DNA from: Sycobia sp. Sy_11
Lineage: Eukaryota; Arthropoda; Insecta; Hymenoptera; Epichrysomallidae
Reading direction: 5' to 3'
Assembly: GCA_018907035.1 (NCBI GenBank)
Contig: JACCIC010000166.1
Coordinates: 327,501-391,500 of the forward strand
Length of the DNA stretch: 64,000 nt
Notes under the pieces: model-generated
Database searches by the model: none
The model's input: only the letters and a program-made list of their open reading frames with translations
Told to the model about the DNA's origin: nothing
Translations under genes and position numbers: made by a program
Part shown: positions 37,515 to 49,986 of the stretch, piece after piece
Numbering within the stretch: the stretch's first letter is position 1
How the letters are laid out: each line of letters starts with the position of its first letter

Positions 37515-37783
37515 AGTGAATTTTCACTTATAATAACGCGCGCCGCGTGGAAGAGCGAACGAGGCGACTTTTCCCCCCCTCTCCTCTCAATTTACAGTAC
37601 GCGGGCTTGGTGACCCTGACGTCCACGCCGATGAACTGCGGCGCGGAGCTGCGCGCCCTGCTCGGTCGGCCGGCCCGCGAGAAGCTCGTGCTCCTGCTGC
37701 CGGTCGGCTACCCGGCCGAGGACGCCACCGTGCCCGAGCTCAAGCGCAAGGAGCTCCAGGACATTCTCCTCGAATACGCCTAG
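23755..37783 (+). CDS. IYD: Iodotyrosine deiodinase, four coding exons (310 aa)
   Basis: Membrane-anchored FMN enzyme of the nitroreductase fold that removes halogen from mono- and di-iodotyrosine. Exons: 23755-23962, 32878-33099, 34602-34918 and 37598-37783, with intron phases 1, 1 and 0 and 933 nt in total. Residues about 23-41 form one membrane segment, followed by basic SRRKAE. The FMN phosphate motif RRSLRF is at 120-125 and PSGAH at 147-151. The three residues that bind the substrate zwitterion in the human enzyme (Glu157, Tyr161, Lys182) align with Glu177, Tyr181 and Lys202. The Thr that contacts flavin N5 aligns with Thr259 in STPMNCG. The human protein is 289 aa and the extra length is in the N-terminal linker. 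Exons 2-4 are very GC-rich and the introns AT-rich. Intron 1 uses a GC donor and carries a retrotransposon fragment. Insects lack a thyroid, so the physiological substrate is uncertain. Confidence 0.93.
24878..24907. repeat. 9-bp perfect inverted repeat
   Basis: GTATCTGGT at 24878-24886 and its reverse complement at 24899-24907. The core TATCTGGTA also occurs singly around 24150 and inverted around 24937, suggesting pieces of one small dispersed repeat. Confidence 0.4.
26091..26110. repeat. Poly(T) run
   Basis: About 20 consecutive T residues. It could be the tail of a minus-strand retroposed sequence, but no recognisable body lies to its right. Confidence 0.8.
27020..27066. repeat. (TA)n microsatellite
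   Basis: About 23 uninterrupted TA units, first of three such arrays within 430 bases. Confidence 0.95.
27184..27231. repeat. (TA)n microsatellite
   Basis: 24 uninterrupted TA units, second of the cluster. Confidence 0.95.
27386..27444. repeat. (TA)n microsatellite
   Basis: About 29 uninterrupted TA units, third of the cluster. Confidence 0.95.
27546..27591. repeat. Poly(A) tract of 46 bases
   Basis: An unusually long pure A tract preceded by an AATAATA sequence. It may be the tail of a retroposed RNA, but the sequence to its left matches no element I recognise and no target duplication can be defined. Confidence 0.85.
29433..29479. repeat. (TA)n microsatellite
   Basis: About 23 TA units close to the (TG)n tract that hosts the R1-clade fragment. 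Confidence 0.95.
29501..29525. repeat. (TG)n microsatellite, left flank of the retroelement fragment
   Basis: About 12 GT units, ending directly at the poly(T) that is the element's poly(A) tail on the minus strand. The same dinucleotide resumes at 30256 on the other side. Confidence 0.9.
29555..29570. repeat. Perfect stem-loop near the retroelement 3' end
   Basis: GCAGAGC and GCTCTGC flank a two-base AA loop, 12 bases from the A tail. It may be a recognition structure for the element's reverse transcriptase. Function is inferred by analogy only. Confidence 0.5.
29688..30240 (-). pseudogene. R1-clade ORF2 C-terminal fragment
   Basis: Readable from about 30240 downward: a Trp/Arg-rich section (IWQKRW, KGRW), then [18 protein letters not shown] and a Cys-Cys-His-Cys motif (CPIC, EDAEH, SC), the C-terminal zinc motif of R1-clade ORF2. 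One extra base near 29927-29932 shifts the frame just after CPSF. The next frame continues plausibly ([12 protein letters not shown] and onward) to a stop just past the LILF end. The endonuclease and reverse transcriptase are absent through 5' truncation, so it cannot be functional. Confidence 0.85.
30256..30333. repeat. (TG)n microsatellite, right flank of the retroelement fragment
   Basis: 39 uninterrupted GT units, abutting the truncated 5' end of the element. Confidence 0.95.
31452..31541. repeat. Compound (CA)n-(TA)n microsatellite
   Basis: Interrupted CA array to about 31506 running into a TA array that ends at 31541. Confidence 0.95.
31542..32460. other. Compositionally distinct block within IYD intron 1
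   Basis: About 0.9 kb less AT-rich than the surrounding intron and full of short TTTC/GAAA and GATC words in alternating orientation, including a perfect 11-bp stem with 2-base loop (ACTTTCCTTTT at 32001-32011 against 32014-32024). Open frames up to 104 codons occur but match nothing and lack coding character. A decayed transposon or satellite is the likeliest explanation. Identity unknown. Confidence 0.4.
32804..32852. repeat. (TA)n microsatellite at the intron 1 3' splice site
   Basis: 24 TA units ending 25 bases before the acceptor AG at 32876-32877, occupying the place of a normal polypyrimidine tract. Confidence 0.95.
32878..33099 (+). CDS. IYD: IYD exon 2: FMN-binding start of the nitroreductase domain
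   Basis: Acceptor TATCGCGTAG, donor G|GTGAGC, phase 1 on both sides. It encodes an acidic linker (DDSEEET), then [17 protein letters not shown], where the Arg-Arg-Ser triad binds the FMN phosphate in the family, and ends at KAAG. The exon is GC-rich, unlike the TA-rich sequence directly upstream. Confidence 0.92.
33100..34601 (+). other. IYD intron 2
   Basis: 1.5 kb of AT-rich intron, GTGAGC donor and CCCCGTAG acceptor, phase 1. A short alternating CG/CA run near 33250-33275. No other feature seen. Confidence 0.85.
34602..34918 (+). CDS. IYD: IYD exon 3: substrate-lid and dimer core
   Basis: Acceptor CCCGTAG|GT, donor CAG|GTTTAC, phase 0 out. It encodes [11 protein letters not shown], the [10 protein letters not shown] lid with Glu177 and Tyr181, Lys202 in TDWSKAYL, and the helix [14 protein letters not shown]. 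These are the most conserved family segments and leave little doubt about identity. Confidence 0.95.
34919..37597 (+). other. IYD intron 3
   Basis: 2.7 kb, AT-rich, ending in a strong pyrimidine tract (CCCCCCCTCTCCTCTC) and TTTACAG. It contains a (TA)n array at 37461-37508 and a 122-codon hydrophobic frame (36210-36578) that begins at TTG and has no recognisable family. I regard that frame as chance. Confidence 0.85.
37461..37508. repeat. (TA)n microsatellite
   Basis: 24 uninterrupted TA units, 90 bases before the last IYD exon. Confidence 0.95.
37598..37783 (+). CDS. IYD: IYD exon 4: C-terminal FMN contacts and stop
   Basis: Encodes [15 protein letters not shown] and [17 protein letters not shown], the C-terminal half of the flavin site (Thr259 at the flavin N5 position), and ends EYA then TAG at 37781-37783. 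Codon use is extremely GC-rich (GCG, CTG, GGC). Confidence 0.95.
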   Translation, partial: YAGLVTLTSTPMNCGAELRALLGRPAREKLVLLLPVGYPAEDATVPELKRKELQDILLEYA

Positions 37784-38112
37784 AAGTCGTCCCCGGTGTA
37801 CGAATGGGGTCGGTCCGACTCGACGGCCCCTGCCCGTCTCACAGGTGAAAACGGTTTAGCAAGAATTACTATAATGTACGCGTTATGGGCAAATTGCCCA
37901 CGTAATTCATGTGCAGCTCCTTATAAAGTCGTTCTTATTCGTGTTTTATTCACTCGACGGCCCGAGTTCGATTCTCGTCAACCGAATTTTGTCGGCGGCA
38001 TTTTACCAAACGTTCTTTTCCGCTTTTCAGGAGGAGAGAGGAGCTAATTAAGCTCGCTGACGCATATGGCTTAGTAAAAATACTATCTAGTTCGTATGAT
38101 CTGTAATGAGCA

Positions 38113-38118
38113 AATAAA
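38113..38118 (+). terminator. Candidate poly(A) signal of IYD
   Basis: First AATAAA after the stop codon, 330 bases downstream, in A-rich context. Position is plausible, but later sites are possible. Confidence 0.45.
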
Positions 38119-41100
38119 AAAACCAACTATCTATTTTTGACACATTGAGCTTACGAATAATGCTATTTTTGTATACACAATACATATGTATATATATGGC
38201 ATATTTTAATATTGATTAAAATATGCCATATAATATATTCTATTATGTTATTACGAGAAAATGATAAAATATGAAAAAATTAATTAGCACTTGTAAAATA
38301 TTTTCATTTCATATAGCTTTTTAACTGTTTGATGCAGTGCTTCATCTTTCAAAAAATTTAAAGTATTGTTTTAGTTACATATAGGTGAACATAATTTACG
38401 TTGATACTCGAATCTGACACTAATAATATGTAAAGATAATACTTGGAACAAGTCCCTTGTTTGTTTATTTAAATTTAATTGCAGAGAGATTTAATTTTTG
38501 TATGAGAACTTTCTGATGCATATATATAATTTTTAAATTAAATGAAAAAATCAAAAACTTAGAAAGAAATTAACAAATTGAAGTACACATTTAAGAAGTT
38601 TAAAATTGAACATTGTACTGATGTCGACTGTTGTAAATTAAAGAACGAATATTTTTGTCGGTTTTACAATCGTATCTATCTATCTCTATTTGACTATTTT
38701 ACTGTAAAACTTAATGTATAGATCATGAATAGAATCATTCAATTTCATATTTTTACCATATATGCACTTTTTTTCAATATTCATGCACCCATCCACTTTA
38801 GTTATTCTTATCAGAATTGAGATTACTCTGAATCTGAAAAATATTGATTTTGTAAATGTAAAGTACGTTAGACCTATATAATAGTTTCTAGAGACAAGTA
38901 TAGAAAAATTATTGAAAACTTTGTTACTTATTCTTATACATGAATATACTATCAGATAAGTCTTTCAAATTTTTTAAATATAGGTTGATCAGTTTTCTCG
39001 AACCACTTTTCTCTCCCTTTCGCACTAGAAAAAACAATAATTTTTATATTAAACCGTGTGCTCTGTGTTTTTAGTCGTTAAAATGACGAAATTCGGTATA
39101 TTATCACACATAAGTACGTAAAATATAAAGTCCAATTCTCAAATACGTCTTCAGCTTTTTTACATGTGTTCCAATTTTATTCTTGACGAGTTTGAAAGGC
39201 TGATTAAACAATCTGTTACTAAGTGCCAAACTAGCTATCGGTTAAGTTACGCTTAAAAATTATCGGAGCTACAATAATTTATATATATTTATGTATGTAT
39301 GAGCGCATAATATTTTAGAGGATTTGTTAAAATTAATCGCGAGTGAAAACAAAGCATAATAAATTATCTTTTTATTAAATAATATTTTAATAACAAATAA
39401 TAACATGTAGCAGTTAACGTTAGCGTCTATTGATATTTCAATTACTTTTAATTATATTGCGAGTTCTGATTAAAGCTGATATAGAGCACTGAAGCAAACA
39501 GACTAGAGTTCAATGTGATAAGCGAAAATTCTCTACGGGAATTAAAGACTTTATAATCAATTGCGCATTACGTGCACCTTGTTTTGAAGATTAGTAATAT
39601 CATTGACAATATTTTAGTAGTTCGTACATTAAATCCTTGAGTTAAGGTTTTATTTTTACATAAATGCTCTTACCTTTCTAAAAGCTGAAAAATCAAAAAT
39701 GGCGTGTTTTACAATAGGCTATATATATGTGATCGTATAAAAAATATCAATTATATACAGTTTGTATAAACTAATGTTTATTCAAATTTGCGTACAATAT
39801 TGTTAAAAATAAGCAGTATAAAAATTATATTTAAAACGCATATTAGAAACAACGGAGATGCAAAATTCCCGGCGTAAAATGGCCATTTGTATACAATTCG
39901 CTTTGTTTTCTATTTCATATCATTTATTTGCTTTCCTTTTGTCTATTTCGCGTTTGCGTAAGATGCCTCAATCTTTCCTCGTATATGATTCAAAAATAAA
40001 AGGAAACGTGTGATATTTCTTGAGTTATTATTCTTATTATATTTTTATTTTTCTTATCGCACGATACGTTCGCAGTACCGGTTATATCGCCGCGCGGTAC
40101 TGATTATGAAAAGAGAAAAGAGCGAAGAAATTAAGTACACGATATTTCATTTGTTACACGTATTACACGTAAAATATAATAAGAAAAGAAAAAAAATACT
40201 GAGTTAAAAGTAAAATTAAGGGGAGCTACAATTGCCAAAAAGGTTATATTGTCGCAACGATTTCCATTATTTTGGATTTATTTTAATTTGTTTTAACGAC
40301 TATTTCTAGTGCTATCGAGATGAATAGCCAAGACAATAAGTATAAAAGAATTTTAAGAATTCGTCACGCATGCAGGAGAAAAAGCGATTTTGCTAAAATA
40401 TTCTAACCCCCCTTATATTATATGAGACATCAAACATTATTTGTTTATAAATCGCAAATCGCTGGCAGAAATATTATAAAACTCTTTTGTACAGATTAGC
40501 AATTTTTATTCAAAAAAAAAAAAATAAAATAATGATTGAGTTGCTCTATTTACAATTTTTTGAAGCATGCAAATTTATCCCATTATATCAAATGTACAAG
40601 GTTTCGTGTCATTATTATTAAGATGCAATTACAAGATTGCATTTTATTCCAGAAAAATTCAATATTTTTCCATGTTTCTATACGCTTCTACCAACAATTT
40701 TTTTATCTGCGATTAAACAATTCAAATTTTACATTTGTCCGACTATCTTGAGCGCTGAACGTGTACATATTCGTAAAAACCTAAGTGTATATCGAAAGAA
40801 TCGGGACTTCGAACCTTGCCGTGATCCCCTTAAGCTTAATAATTATATGGTTAAAATTTGTTTAAAGCATCAAAACCTTCAATATTAATACAAAGTTTCC
40901 CGATTTATTGAAAAAAAGTATTTTCTTTTTAAAATAACAAAAAAAGAAATTATTTGTTTTTTTTTCTTCTTTATATATTTCAGGCTACTTTCAGTCGTTT
41001 GGTTAAAAACTACAGTATTATTATTATTATTATTATTCTATTGTCAACATAATACCCTTAAAATTACAAGAATTTACAAGAGGTATGAGCAGATTAAGAT

Positions 41101-43340
41101 CTTGCCCAAGTAGCATAGGCAAGAATATATATAAATATATATATGTATAGTTCTATAATTACAATATCTTTTTATTAAGGTGCAGCCCCCCTCTCTCACG
41201 ACGTTAGTTTTTGATAATTATTCACTCGTGATCGCGTGAAAATTGTGGAGAATTTTTTTATGTTTACAAGACTATGTTGTTCGTTGCAAGAAACGTACGC
41301 GTTTAAAATCCTCACTTGATTTCTCGAGTCGAAGTACAAAACTCGTTCATTCGTCCATTTTCAAATTCTTCGCGATATCTTTACTTTTTCTTTATCCCGT
41401 ATACATTAAATATATTTAATTTAATACTTTTCACACAGCGTACAAAAATAACGAAGAAGTACAGATTATATTACATAACTATATCATGCGGCAATTGTTT
41501 CCTGAAAAATGTATAATATGAGAGTATTTTTCGTTTTTGCATTATTAACTAACACTATGGAAATACGAGCGTTGTTTAATATTTGTGGGCAGCATATTAA
41601 AAAATATTAGAATTTTTTCTTTTTCAAATAATAGTGCATGAAAAAACAAATTTTTGTTACTTGTTGCAGATCAATAAATTACTTAAATTAAAGTATTAAT
41701 TATAAATAAAATATTTCAAAAATAAGTAATTTTTATTTTGTAATAAGATAAGGAATAGCTCAGTTAATAATATCACAGCTGATTCGAATATGTTTATATC
41801 TTTAATTTTGGCCCTATTGCAATTCTCAAATGCTAATAAGATTGCGAACAAGACAGTATCTCTTTCACGTTTACCGTTTCACGTTTAGCTTAACTACTGC
41901 TTAAATTATTCTTTGTTTACAACAAAGTTATCAGAATACCTAGACATATACGGGTGAGCATAACACGAGCTCTATTTTTAGAAGATTTCTAGCTTATGCT
42001 AAATCGAATGTAACTGTAAAACACGACAAGTACAATTAAAATGAGATATCTACAAAAACCACGGTATTACACATTGTTATAAATTAAAATTTATCACGAA
42101 TATGATTCTTGAAGTTAAAAAAAAATGTCTTATAAAATAAATATCATCAATACGTCGTCATAATTACGATGCATGATCAAATTCAGACCTCGATCAATCG
42201 ATTCTTTTTTTTCTTTTTTCTTTTTAATAAATATTAAACGGCGAGTTATAAATGTTAATAATTATGTAAAGCACATTTATCTAACACATGATCCATTAAA
42301 CGAGTTTGAAAAGATAACTGCTCGTGCACCAAGAACAAAAACGTAAAGTACACAAATATCTTGGATATACCATTAATGGGATAGCATTTGTAACAAATAT
42401 ACACATTATAGAAAATTCTATTTTAAAAAAGCCACAAGCGAGCAGTATTTTATTCGAAGTTAAAAAATTTTATATAAAACGGTAAAATCACTTACGACGT
42501 TTTTCACTTCGCTCATAAAAAAACGCTATTTTGACGCGAATTACATAGTCTTATCATCGTTAACTTTTAGATAGCGCGTTAATTTAATATAATTTTCGAC
42601 TTTTAAAAACTAATAGATAAATAGGAGCTGGGCTTCACCTTAACAATGAATTAAAAAAAAAAAAAGTATCTTCCAGTGCGTAGACTTTATCATTATCGCC
42701 TGAATAGGTCCATAATATTGAGCTTACTTACAGCTGCATACATACACACGCTCTATCGCTCTGTCTAACATTCTAATAAAAATAAAAGGTTTAGGATTAA
42801 GCGCAACCTTACGTCTAGATATATCCATCCATTGCCGTGAGCTCGAGGTGAGCTTATAAACGAGACTACGACGATCCGTGTGACAAGGGAGAAAAGCGCA
42901 GTATCGCGAATTCACGACTATAACATTTGTCTGAGATCATTATTAAAATGCCTGAGAGACATCCGAAGGCAGATCATCGATGAATCTGCCGTCGGCGGCA
43001 TAGGCGTGGCTATTAATTAGGCTTCATTATTCTCTGCGCGGCTGCATTTATCGGTGATTATTTGAGTATAAAAAATTGAGGAAGAAAGCACCCCGCCGAG
43101 TCTTCTCCTGTATAATTATACGTTAATAATAATTGCGTTATACACTCATTCGTTTGGAAAATAAGCCCGACATTTTGGAATTTTTGAGCAATATCGATGT
43201 TTTAGAAGAGGGTTAGTTAGTATTGAAAAAAGGATGAGAATATAAATCGACACCAGACCTCTGTCAAGTTCCTTGATACGAATATTCAGAGAAAGATGTT
43301 AGGAGTACCTTGACCATAACCGATTGGACGTAATAGTCTT
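38119..43340. other. Convergent intergenic region
   Basis: AT-rich sequence between the 3' ends of IYD (plus) and d4 (minus). No gene, RNA or transposon recognised. Short hydrophobic frames are what AT-rich DNA gives by chance. A small (TTA)n run lies at about 41016-41036. Confidence 0.55.
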
Positions 43341-43498
43341 CCAGAAGTTTATTTATTTATTTATTACATTGGAATTCAAACAGTTTAAATGCACAACAAT
43401 ATACTTCTGTCGGAGAAAGTGCAATGACCCTCGAGCTTCCACATCGGAAAATCAAGCACCTGTCGCTCCCAGCACTGGATTCCGCTCGCTAATTAAGC

Positions 43499-43512
43499 TC
43501 TCTCTCTCTCAC

Positions 43513-43565
<53 letters not shown>
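43499..43565. repeat. (CT)n microsatellite
   Basis: About 33 CT units with one CACTCA interruption near 43511. Confidence 0.95.
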
Positions 43566-43568
<3 letters not shown>

Positions 43569-43797
43569 CAAAAGTATACATATACAATTAGCAGCATTCG
43601 CTAACAACTATATAACCTATATATTATATGTTCAAGGCAATCAAAGAAAATAATGTCCCTCTCACCAACTGCCGCATAGTCGTTGTCACGTTAAGTAATA
43701 CATACAAACATTTACAATTACACGCGCTTCTTATTATGACCCTCTCCGACCTCGTCAACGCGCGTATACACCACTCCCAAATACGGAGGGCGACCTA

Positions 43798-43881
43798 CTT
43801 CTTCTTTTTCTTCTTCTTTTCTTCCTTCTTCTTCTTCTTTTTCTTCTTCTTCTTCTTCTTCTTCTTCTTCTCCTCCTCCTT
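43798..43881. repeat. (CTT)n imperfect microsatellite
   Basis: Pure pyrimidine strand of about 80 bases, mostly TTC units. On the minus strand a GAA tract within the presumed d4 3' untranslated region. Confidence 0.95.
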
Positions 43882-44044
43882 CTCCAACTCCTGGTTACAT
43901 GTCTCTTGCTACATGCCTAATGCAATAATCTATATAGATCCTCATGAAATCCTCTAAACACACTTAAATATGCGGCTACCGTGGCCCGCAGCGATGGCCG
44001 AAGCACAAGCTCCTGATGTAACTGGGCCCGCTGGTCTGTTGCCC

Positions 44045-44176
44045 TCAGTCGCGATGATGGAACTCGCTGATGCAGAGTCGACAGGACCAGGAGCCCTCGG
44101 GCGGCGACGTCAACGGCGGCGACAGGCAGTACATGTGATAGCCCCGGTCGCAGTCGTCGCAGAACAGCAGCTGGTC
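44045..44176 (-). CDS. d4: d4 exon 9: PHD2 C-terminal half and stop
   Basis: Acceptor GATTACAG. Encodes [18 protein letters not shown] and GSWSCRLC, the zinc ligands of PHD2, then a short tail ending HHRD and TGA at 44045-44047. GC-rich codons. Confidence 0.95.
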   Translation of the reverse strand, partial: DQLLFCDDCDRGYHMYCLSPPLTSPPEGSWSCRLCISEFHHRD

Positions 44177-45407
44177 CTGTAATCGGGTTTTCGAGGGAAC
44201 GAAAAGTTAGGGAGGCTCTGTCGTTACGAAAAGTCTTGGCCGATGGCCGCGGCGAGAGGGTGGCTATTGCTATTATTATTGTTTTACAAGCCGGACTCGG
44301 CAAGCGACGTGGAGATTTGAAAGGAAGCAATGATCACGCGCGTTTGACTAACTAAGGGATTCCGGGCAGTTTAATACGTACACGGAAATAGTTGTTATCT
44401 TATGCATTTCGGCTTGGATTATAGAATATACTAAAATGTCACAACTGAAATGGCTTAAGAGCAATAAAAAGTTTAAAGCATAAAGAATTGAACTTGCAAA
44501 GGTATTAAGGTTATTATTATCATCATCGTCATGATTATTATTGAGTATTCTCAATTTTGATTGTCAGTTTATTAAAAGATTAGATAACGTCTTGTTTCGT
44601 GTTCGTTGCCAGTCCGATGGGCCGGGAATACTAAGGTACGCGCTTGTGCTTAATAATATTCAAAGAGCGACGTGCTTCAATTTCAGAAGTCCACGATATT
44701 AAAAATAGTGAAGATATGGGACTCGATGTTATTTGGTTTCAAAAACCCATACGCATATTATTAGTATTGTATAAAAATAACAGAAAATATAAGTTAAATT
44801 TTTCAAGTAATCGAATTAAGTCGAGCCAATTGAATTTTTCAAGTTATTCAATAATTTCTAATTGCTATGGTATTGATTAAGAACAAAATTAAATAAATAA
44901 GAGTCTGTTAAAAAATTTTTCTTTCTTTTCACAATCACCATTATATTAACTGAAACTCTTAAAATGAACTAAACTAAACTAGTCCAAGTGCAATGAAATT
45001 GAATAATATTTCGACGGACCGATAAAATATCCAGGCTCGGTCCAATATTTCTCATTGCAGGAAAACGTTCGGAAAGCGAAAGAAAAAACCAGGAAACATT
45101 AAATATTATAGAAAGAGAGATAAATAGCGAGATTCGGCCTCGTGATACTTACATCGTTGTCGGAGGTTCCGCAAATGGAGCAACATTTGCATTCGATGCA
45201 CTGCCACCTGTACTTTCGCACAGAAACGATCATGTTCACGGTAAATTGCAAACACGTTGGGTGTCCTACAACAATAACGTAACGAGGTTTTGCGTAAGGG
45301 AAGCAGAACTGGACTGAGGATGAGGACGAGACTGAAGAGGATGCCCAGGACATTTATCTTGTGCCGAAGAACAGTGAACTCCAAGTTATCATTTAGCATT
45401 TTATTCC

Positions 45408-45446
<39 letters not shown>

Positions 45447-46860
45447 CATTTACTGATTCAAAATTCTGCTTGACTCTACATATATAAATATATTTTTTCT
45501 TTTTGTGCATATAATAATTAACGTTACTATTATTTTTTTTTGTCATTTCAGCAGAAAGAAAATCGAGAAAATACGCGCTATCGATTAAAGATTTGGAAGG
45601 ATAACATCCAAAATCTTTAGAAAATTAATTCTTTACTTTCAACGTGTTCGAAAAATTTTGATCGACAAAACGCGAACAGCTCATTATGTTTTTAGCTGCT
45701 GTTATTGCCGTTTTCGTTGTTCTCATATTATTCATCAAAAAGTCTTTCACCTTTCCTCAGCACTAAATACGTCCAGAATAAAAAGACAAGAACTATATCG
45801 TTTATTTTTATTTCAAAAAAATCATTTTATTTGTCTCTTTCAGATTTTTTGTATTCTTTTTTCTTTTCGTTTCTATCTTTCTCTTTTGACGATGCATCTT
45901 TCGAACATATTACGCGCATTACTTCATTTCTCAAAATCATCGATCGTATATAGTAATGGGTGGTAAAAAGTAATAGCAGGGCGTACCTTGGAATAGTTCA
46001 CGTTCTTTCTTGCCCGGCACAATATAAACGTCGCAGTATTATTATCGGCACTCTCTCGCACTCTCGCGCACACATATAATAATTATCATTATGCTAATAT
46101 CATTTTATGTATAATATATAAATCTAATTGCACACTATCACACGCAGCCGCATACTCGTACTCGTACTTATAATACTAAATTACTATATTAATACTCGCT
46201 TAGATGTTAATATAATAATAATAATTATAATAATTATAATAATAATAATAATCGTGGTGATGATGGCGATAATGATGATGATTATGATACCGATAACGTT
46301 AACCCACCGCCGATTCGGCCCATAAACGTAAATTTTTTACCATCGAATGGACTTAATATTACTATGATAATAAACATTTTGATTCATTTGTTAACTATAG
46401 ACGTCTTTAATCGAGAAGTAAACAATGCACTCGAACAAATCAACGGCGGGTTAAGATATCTTATGGTTCTATTGATTGTAGTTATAAATAAACGAGAATT
46501 TTAATAATAATATAGTAGTAGTATAATGTCGAAACTTTTATAACAGTAAAATAATAGCAGTAATGAAGTGCATAAGCCTCACGGCTATTATTTAATTAAA
46601 AACGTCTAATATAACTAATGCTTTACCTTTTATATAACAAAGAGGAACTATTCGCTTTTGTATCCTACCGTCATTTAAACGGTTCAAAGATTCTCTCATT
46701 TTCTCACTCTCTCTCTCTTTCTCTCTTTCTCTCTCGCTCTCTCTCTTCCCTTTCACCCACTTTTTTTGCTTTATATTCCTTTCTCTCGATAAGTCTTTGA
46801 TCAAATAATCGATAAAAGAAATCGCGATCAATCGGGAAGATTGTGTGCGAAATAAACAAA

Positions 46861-46935
<75 letters not shown>

Positions 46936-48509
46936 GCAATTTGTACACGCAATATTTTACTTTTTGCACATATCAACCAAGCGTGCACACATTTGAAAAA
47001 GAAATTTGTCGATTCGCGATCGCCGTTCTTCGCGGTATTCGCGCCTCTATTCTGATACTTATATATCTATATATTCAAACCCGTTATATAAATTGCACAA
47101 AATAAATTTGTTTTCTATGTACCGAAGCTCGGACATCGAAGCTGGCGCTTTTTTCCTTTTTTTCACTTCTTTCCGAAAACATATCTTTTTTAATTTTGTT
47201 TGTTTTTTTTTTTACAATTTTTCGGCTTTTCTTTTCTTATATGTACATAACCTTAAAACCGCGTACTCATTCTATATGTATTTTCAATTATTTTTTACAC
47301 CGCCTTTATTTTATCTCTGCTTTAGGTATAGAATAGTCGTGTTGTTGATGAAACGAATAATCTAATAAATAAGTTTTTTTTTCTTTGAGACAATTTAGCT
47401 ACGAAATTTTGTTGAGATTATATTTCATGACGAGCGGAGAAAAAAAAGAAAATATCGCAATTTCTATGTAAAACATCCACTAATCCTTGATTTTATTGCT
47501 AAATTTCAGAACGAATTTTATAAAATTCTCATTCTATAAAGTTATTAAATGTAATGAAAAGACAATACAACAAAATTTTTTAAGATAAATTAAGATGGCT
47601 CTTGTGATTCTGTCAATTAAGCGTACGCATAATTATAATATAATTATAATTTGTTAAAATATAAATTTTGTTATTATTGCCGCTCAAAAAACTAAATAAT
47701 GAATGTTCATAAAATTAAATAATAATTTTTCTAAAAATTATATTTTACGCAAACAGAAATGTGTTTTATGTATATAATACTTTGTAATGAGATTAATATA
47801 TAAGTTAATCTTTCATATTTTATTGTTAATCTTTTATATTTTCAAAGATTTGAAATTAAATAAAAATATCACAATTACATTACTGGATATATTGCTCTTT
47901 TTAAAATAAAAACTTAAAATATCAAATCATATACATTTTGACGTCTAACGTATCACCATGATAAGAATGAGAATGATTTGAATCGACTATGACGCATTAC
48001 CACGCGTATACCGACTCGTATTCACAAATACAATATTGTCGCATTACTACGACATCAATCACATTTTTTTATTTAGCCCGATAATTATGTGCATTGTTTC
48101 TTTTTTAATAATACGTTGATAATTGAAGTAATTTAAATTTTATAATGTATACGCGACAAAAATGAAAGCCAACAATTTTCTTTCGTATATATAACTTTTG
48201 TAAATGCATAACATTTATAAGCACGTAGAGATTATTGCGTTAACAATTTCGTTCTCTGAAATTTACCCGATAATTTGGATTGAAAAATAAAATTGCGATT
48301 TACAAAGAGCCACCTTTCGACTATGCATAAATCAAAACATGAATTTATAAACAAAATGTCTTTTAATCTAATAAATGAAAGGCTTGGCAGACTAAAACGG
48401 AGGAAAATATCGAAAAAATCTAATAATTAAATATTAATAAAAATATTAAAAACCGAACGCTAATAACCCACGCACGCCTCAAAGTATTGGACCGACTGGA
48501 CAATACGTA

Positions 48510-48567
<58 letters not shown>

Positions 48568-49020
48568 CGATGACAATGCCTAGAGTTGTCCTTTCCTATT
48601 ATTTTTCTCTTATCAAAACTAAAATGTTTCCGTTAGTTCGCAGAAAATGTACAGTCACAACTTGAAAGGGCTCAAAAATTTTCCTTTTTATTACGACGTA
48701 TATTGTTGTCGAGCAATATCATTTGATATGATATAACGCGAATCACAGATTTGACCAATGAAAAAGATCTCCTAGATCCTGTTTCTCGTGTTCATCGTTT
48801 ACTAAAATATAAAAAACCGATCGATCGTTCAGTCTAACGAACAGACACGCTAATGCTAATTTTTTTATTTTTAATTTTTAAAGTAACTTTTTTTTTAAAA
48901 TAGAAAAATTTCTTTCCACAAGTGTAAAGAATCCCTTTGATTTTATTTAATTCATGCTCGCTTATATATAATATATCTATTTGTTTATTTATTCCTATCT
49001 ATCTATCTATCTATCTATCT

Positions 49021-49076
<56 letters not shown>

Positions 49077-49928
49077 TGTGTATTCATTTTTTTGATTATG
49101 TGATTGATTGAAGGTGCAGTGAACTTTGATACTGGAACTATAGCATACGAATTTATCGTACTTTATCATGCGAGATCTACTATTATATAGTATATTTAAT
49201 ATAAAAATTACCGTACTCGTGTATTTAATTTTGTATAGAAAACTGACTTAAAAAAAAACTAATACATATTAAAAAACATTTTGCCCAAAAGCGCGATATT
49301 GATTTTTTTCAACACGATTTACAATGATTGCAAAGATAATATAAAGAAAATTTAACCTTAAGCTGGTAAGTGGGCTGCTTGAAAACAAAATCTACCATTA
49401 AAACCTCGTGCATTATATAGTTATAATGTAACTAAAAAAAAAACACTTTGCTATTATAAGAGAGCTGTTATTCAACGAACGTTTAGGCTATATACAACCC
49501 TTATTGTACGATAGTCCCAATAAAATAATATCTTGAAAAAAGGTCTGTGACTATAATTAAAATATAAGTAAAAGCTATGATATTTAAGTGCTCTTTTTTG
49601 TAAAGTTACAAAATAAAAAGAAATGCCAAAAATCTTTGGATTTTTTCGCGATAACTTTCTTTTAATAATCAGTATACTTATAGTTACTGTGTTTTTCTTT
49701 CGAGTACATTTTCTTTAACTAGATTTCTCCTATTTTCTTAGTTTTTCTCTCTCTTTTTTTTCCTTTAAAAAATTAAAGTTAATTAACCATTATTTTACAC
49801 CTTATAGCCAAACGACAGACAAAGCAACTTATCCCCTAACAATCGCAACAGACCTTTCCATTGTACAACCATTGTATCCGAATTGGATTTCATCTCAATT
49901 ATTACGGCAAACATTTCGAAAGATACTA

Positions 49929-49986
<58 letters not shown>

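Larger units (their letters stand above)
43341..44044 (-). other. Candidate 3' untranslated region of d4
   Basis: Downstream of the d4 stop on the minus strand lie a (GAA)n tract and a (GA)n tract. Then overlapping TTTATT repeats at 43348-43365 (AATAAA on the minus strand) are the first cluster of polyadenylation signals. The extent is inferred. Confidence 0.4.

Noticed and set aside
37950..37990. tRNA T-arm-like sequence (GAGTTCGATTCTCG)
   Set aside because: No matching acceptor stem, D-arm or anticodon arm lies at the right distance upstream. At most a decayed tRNA-derived SINE fragment.
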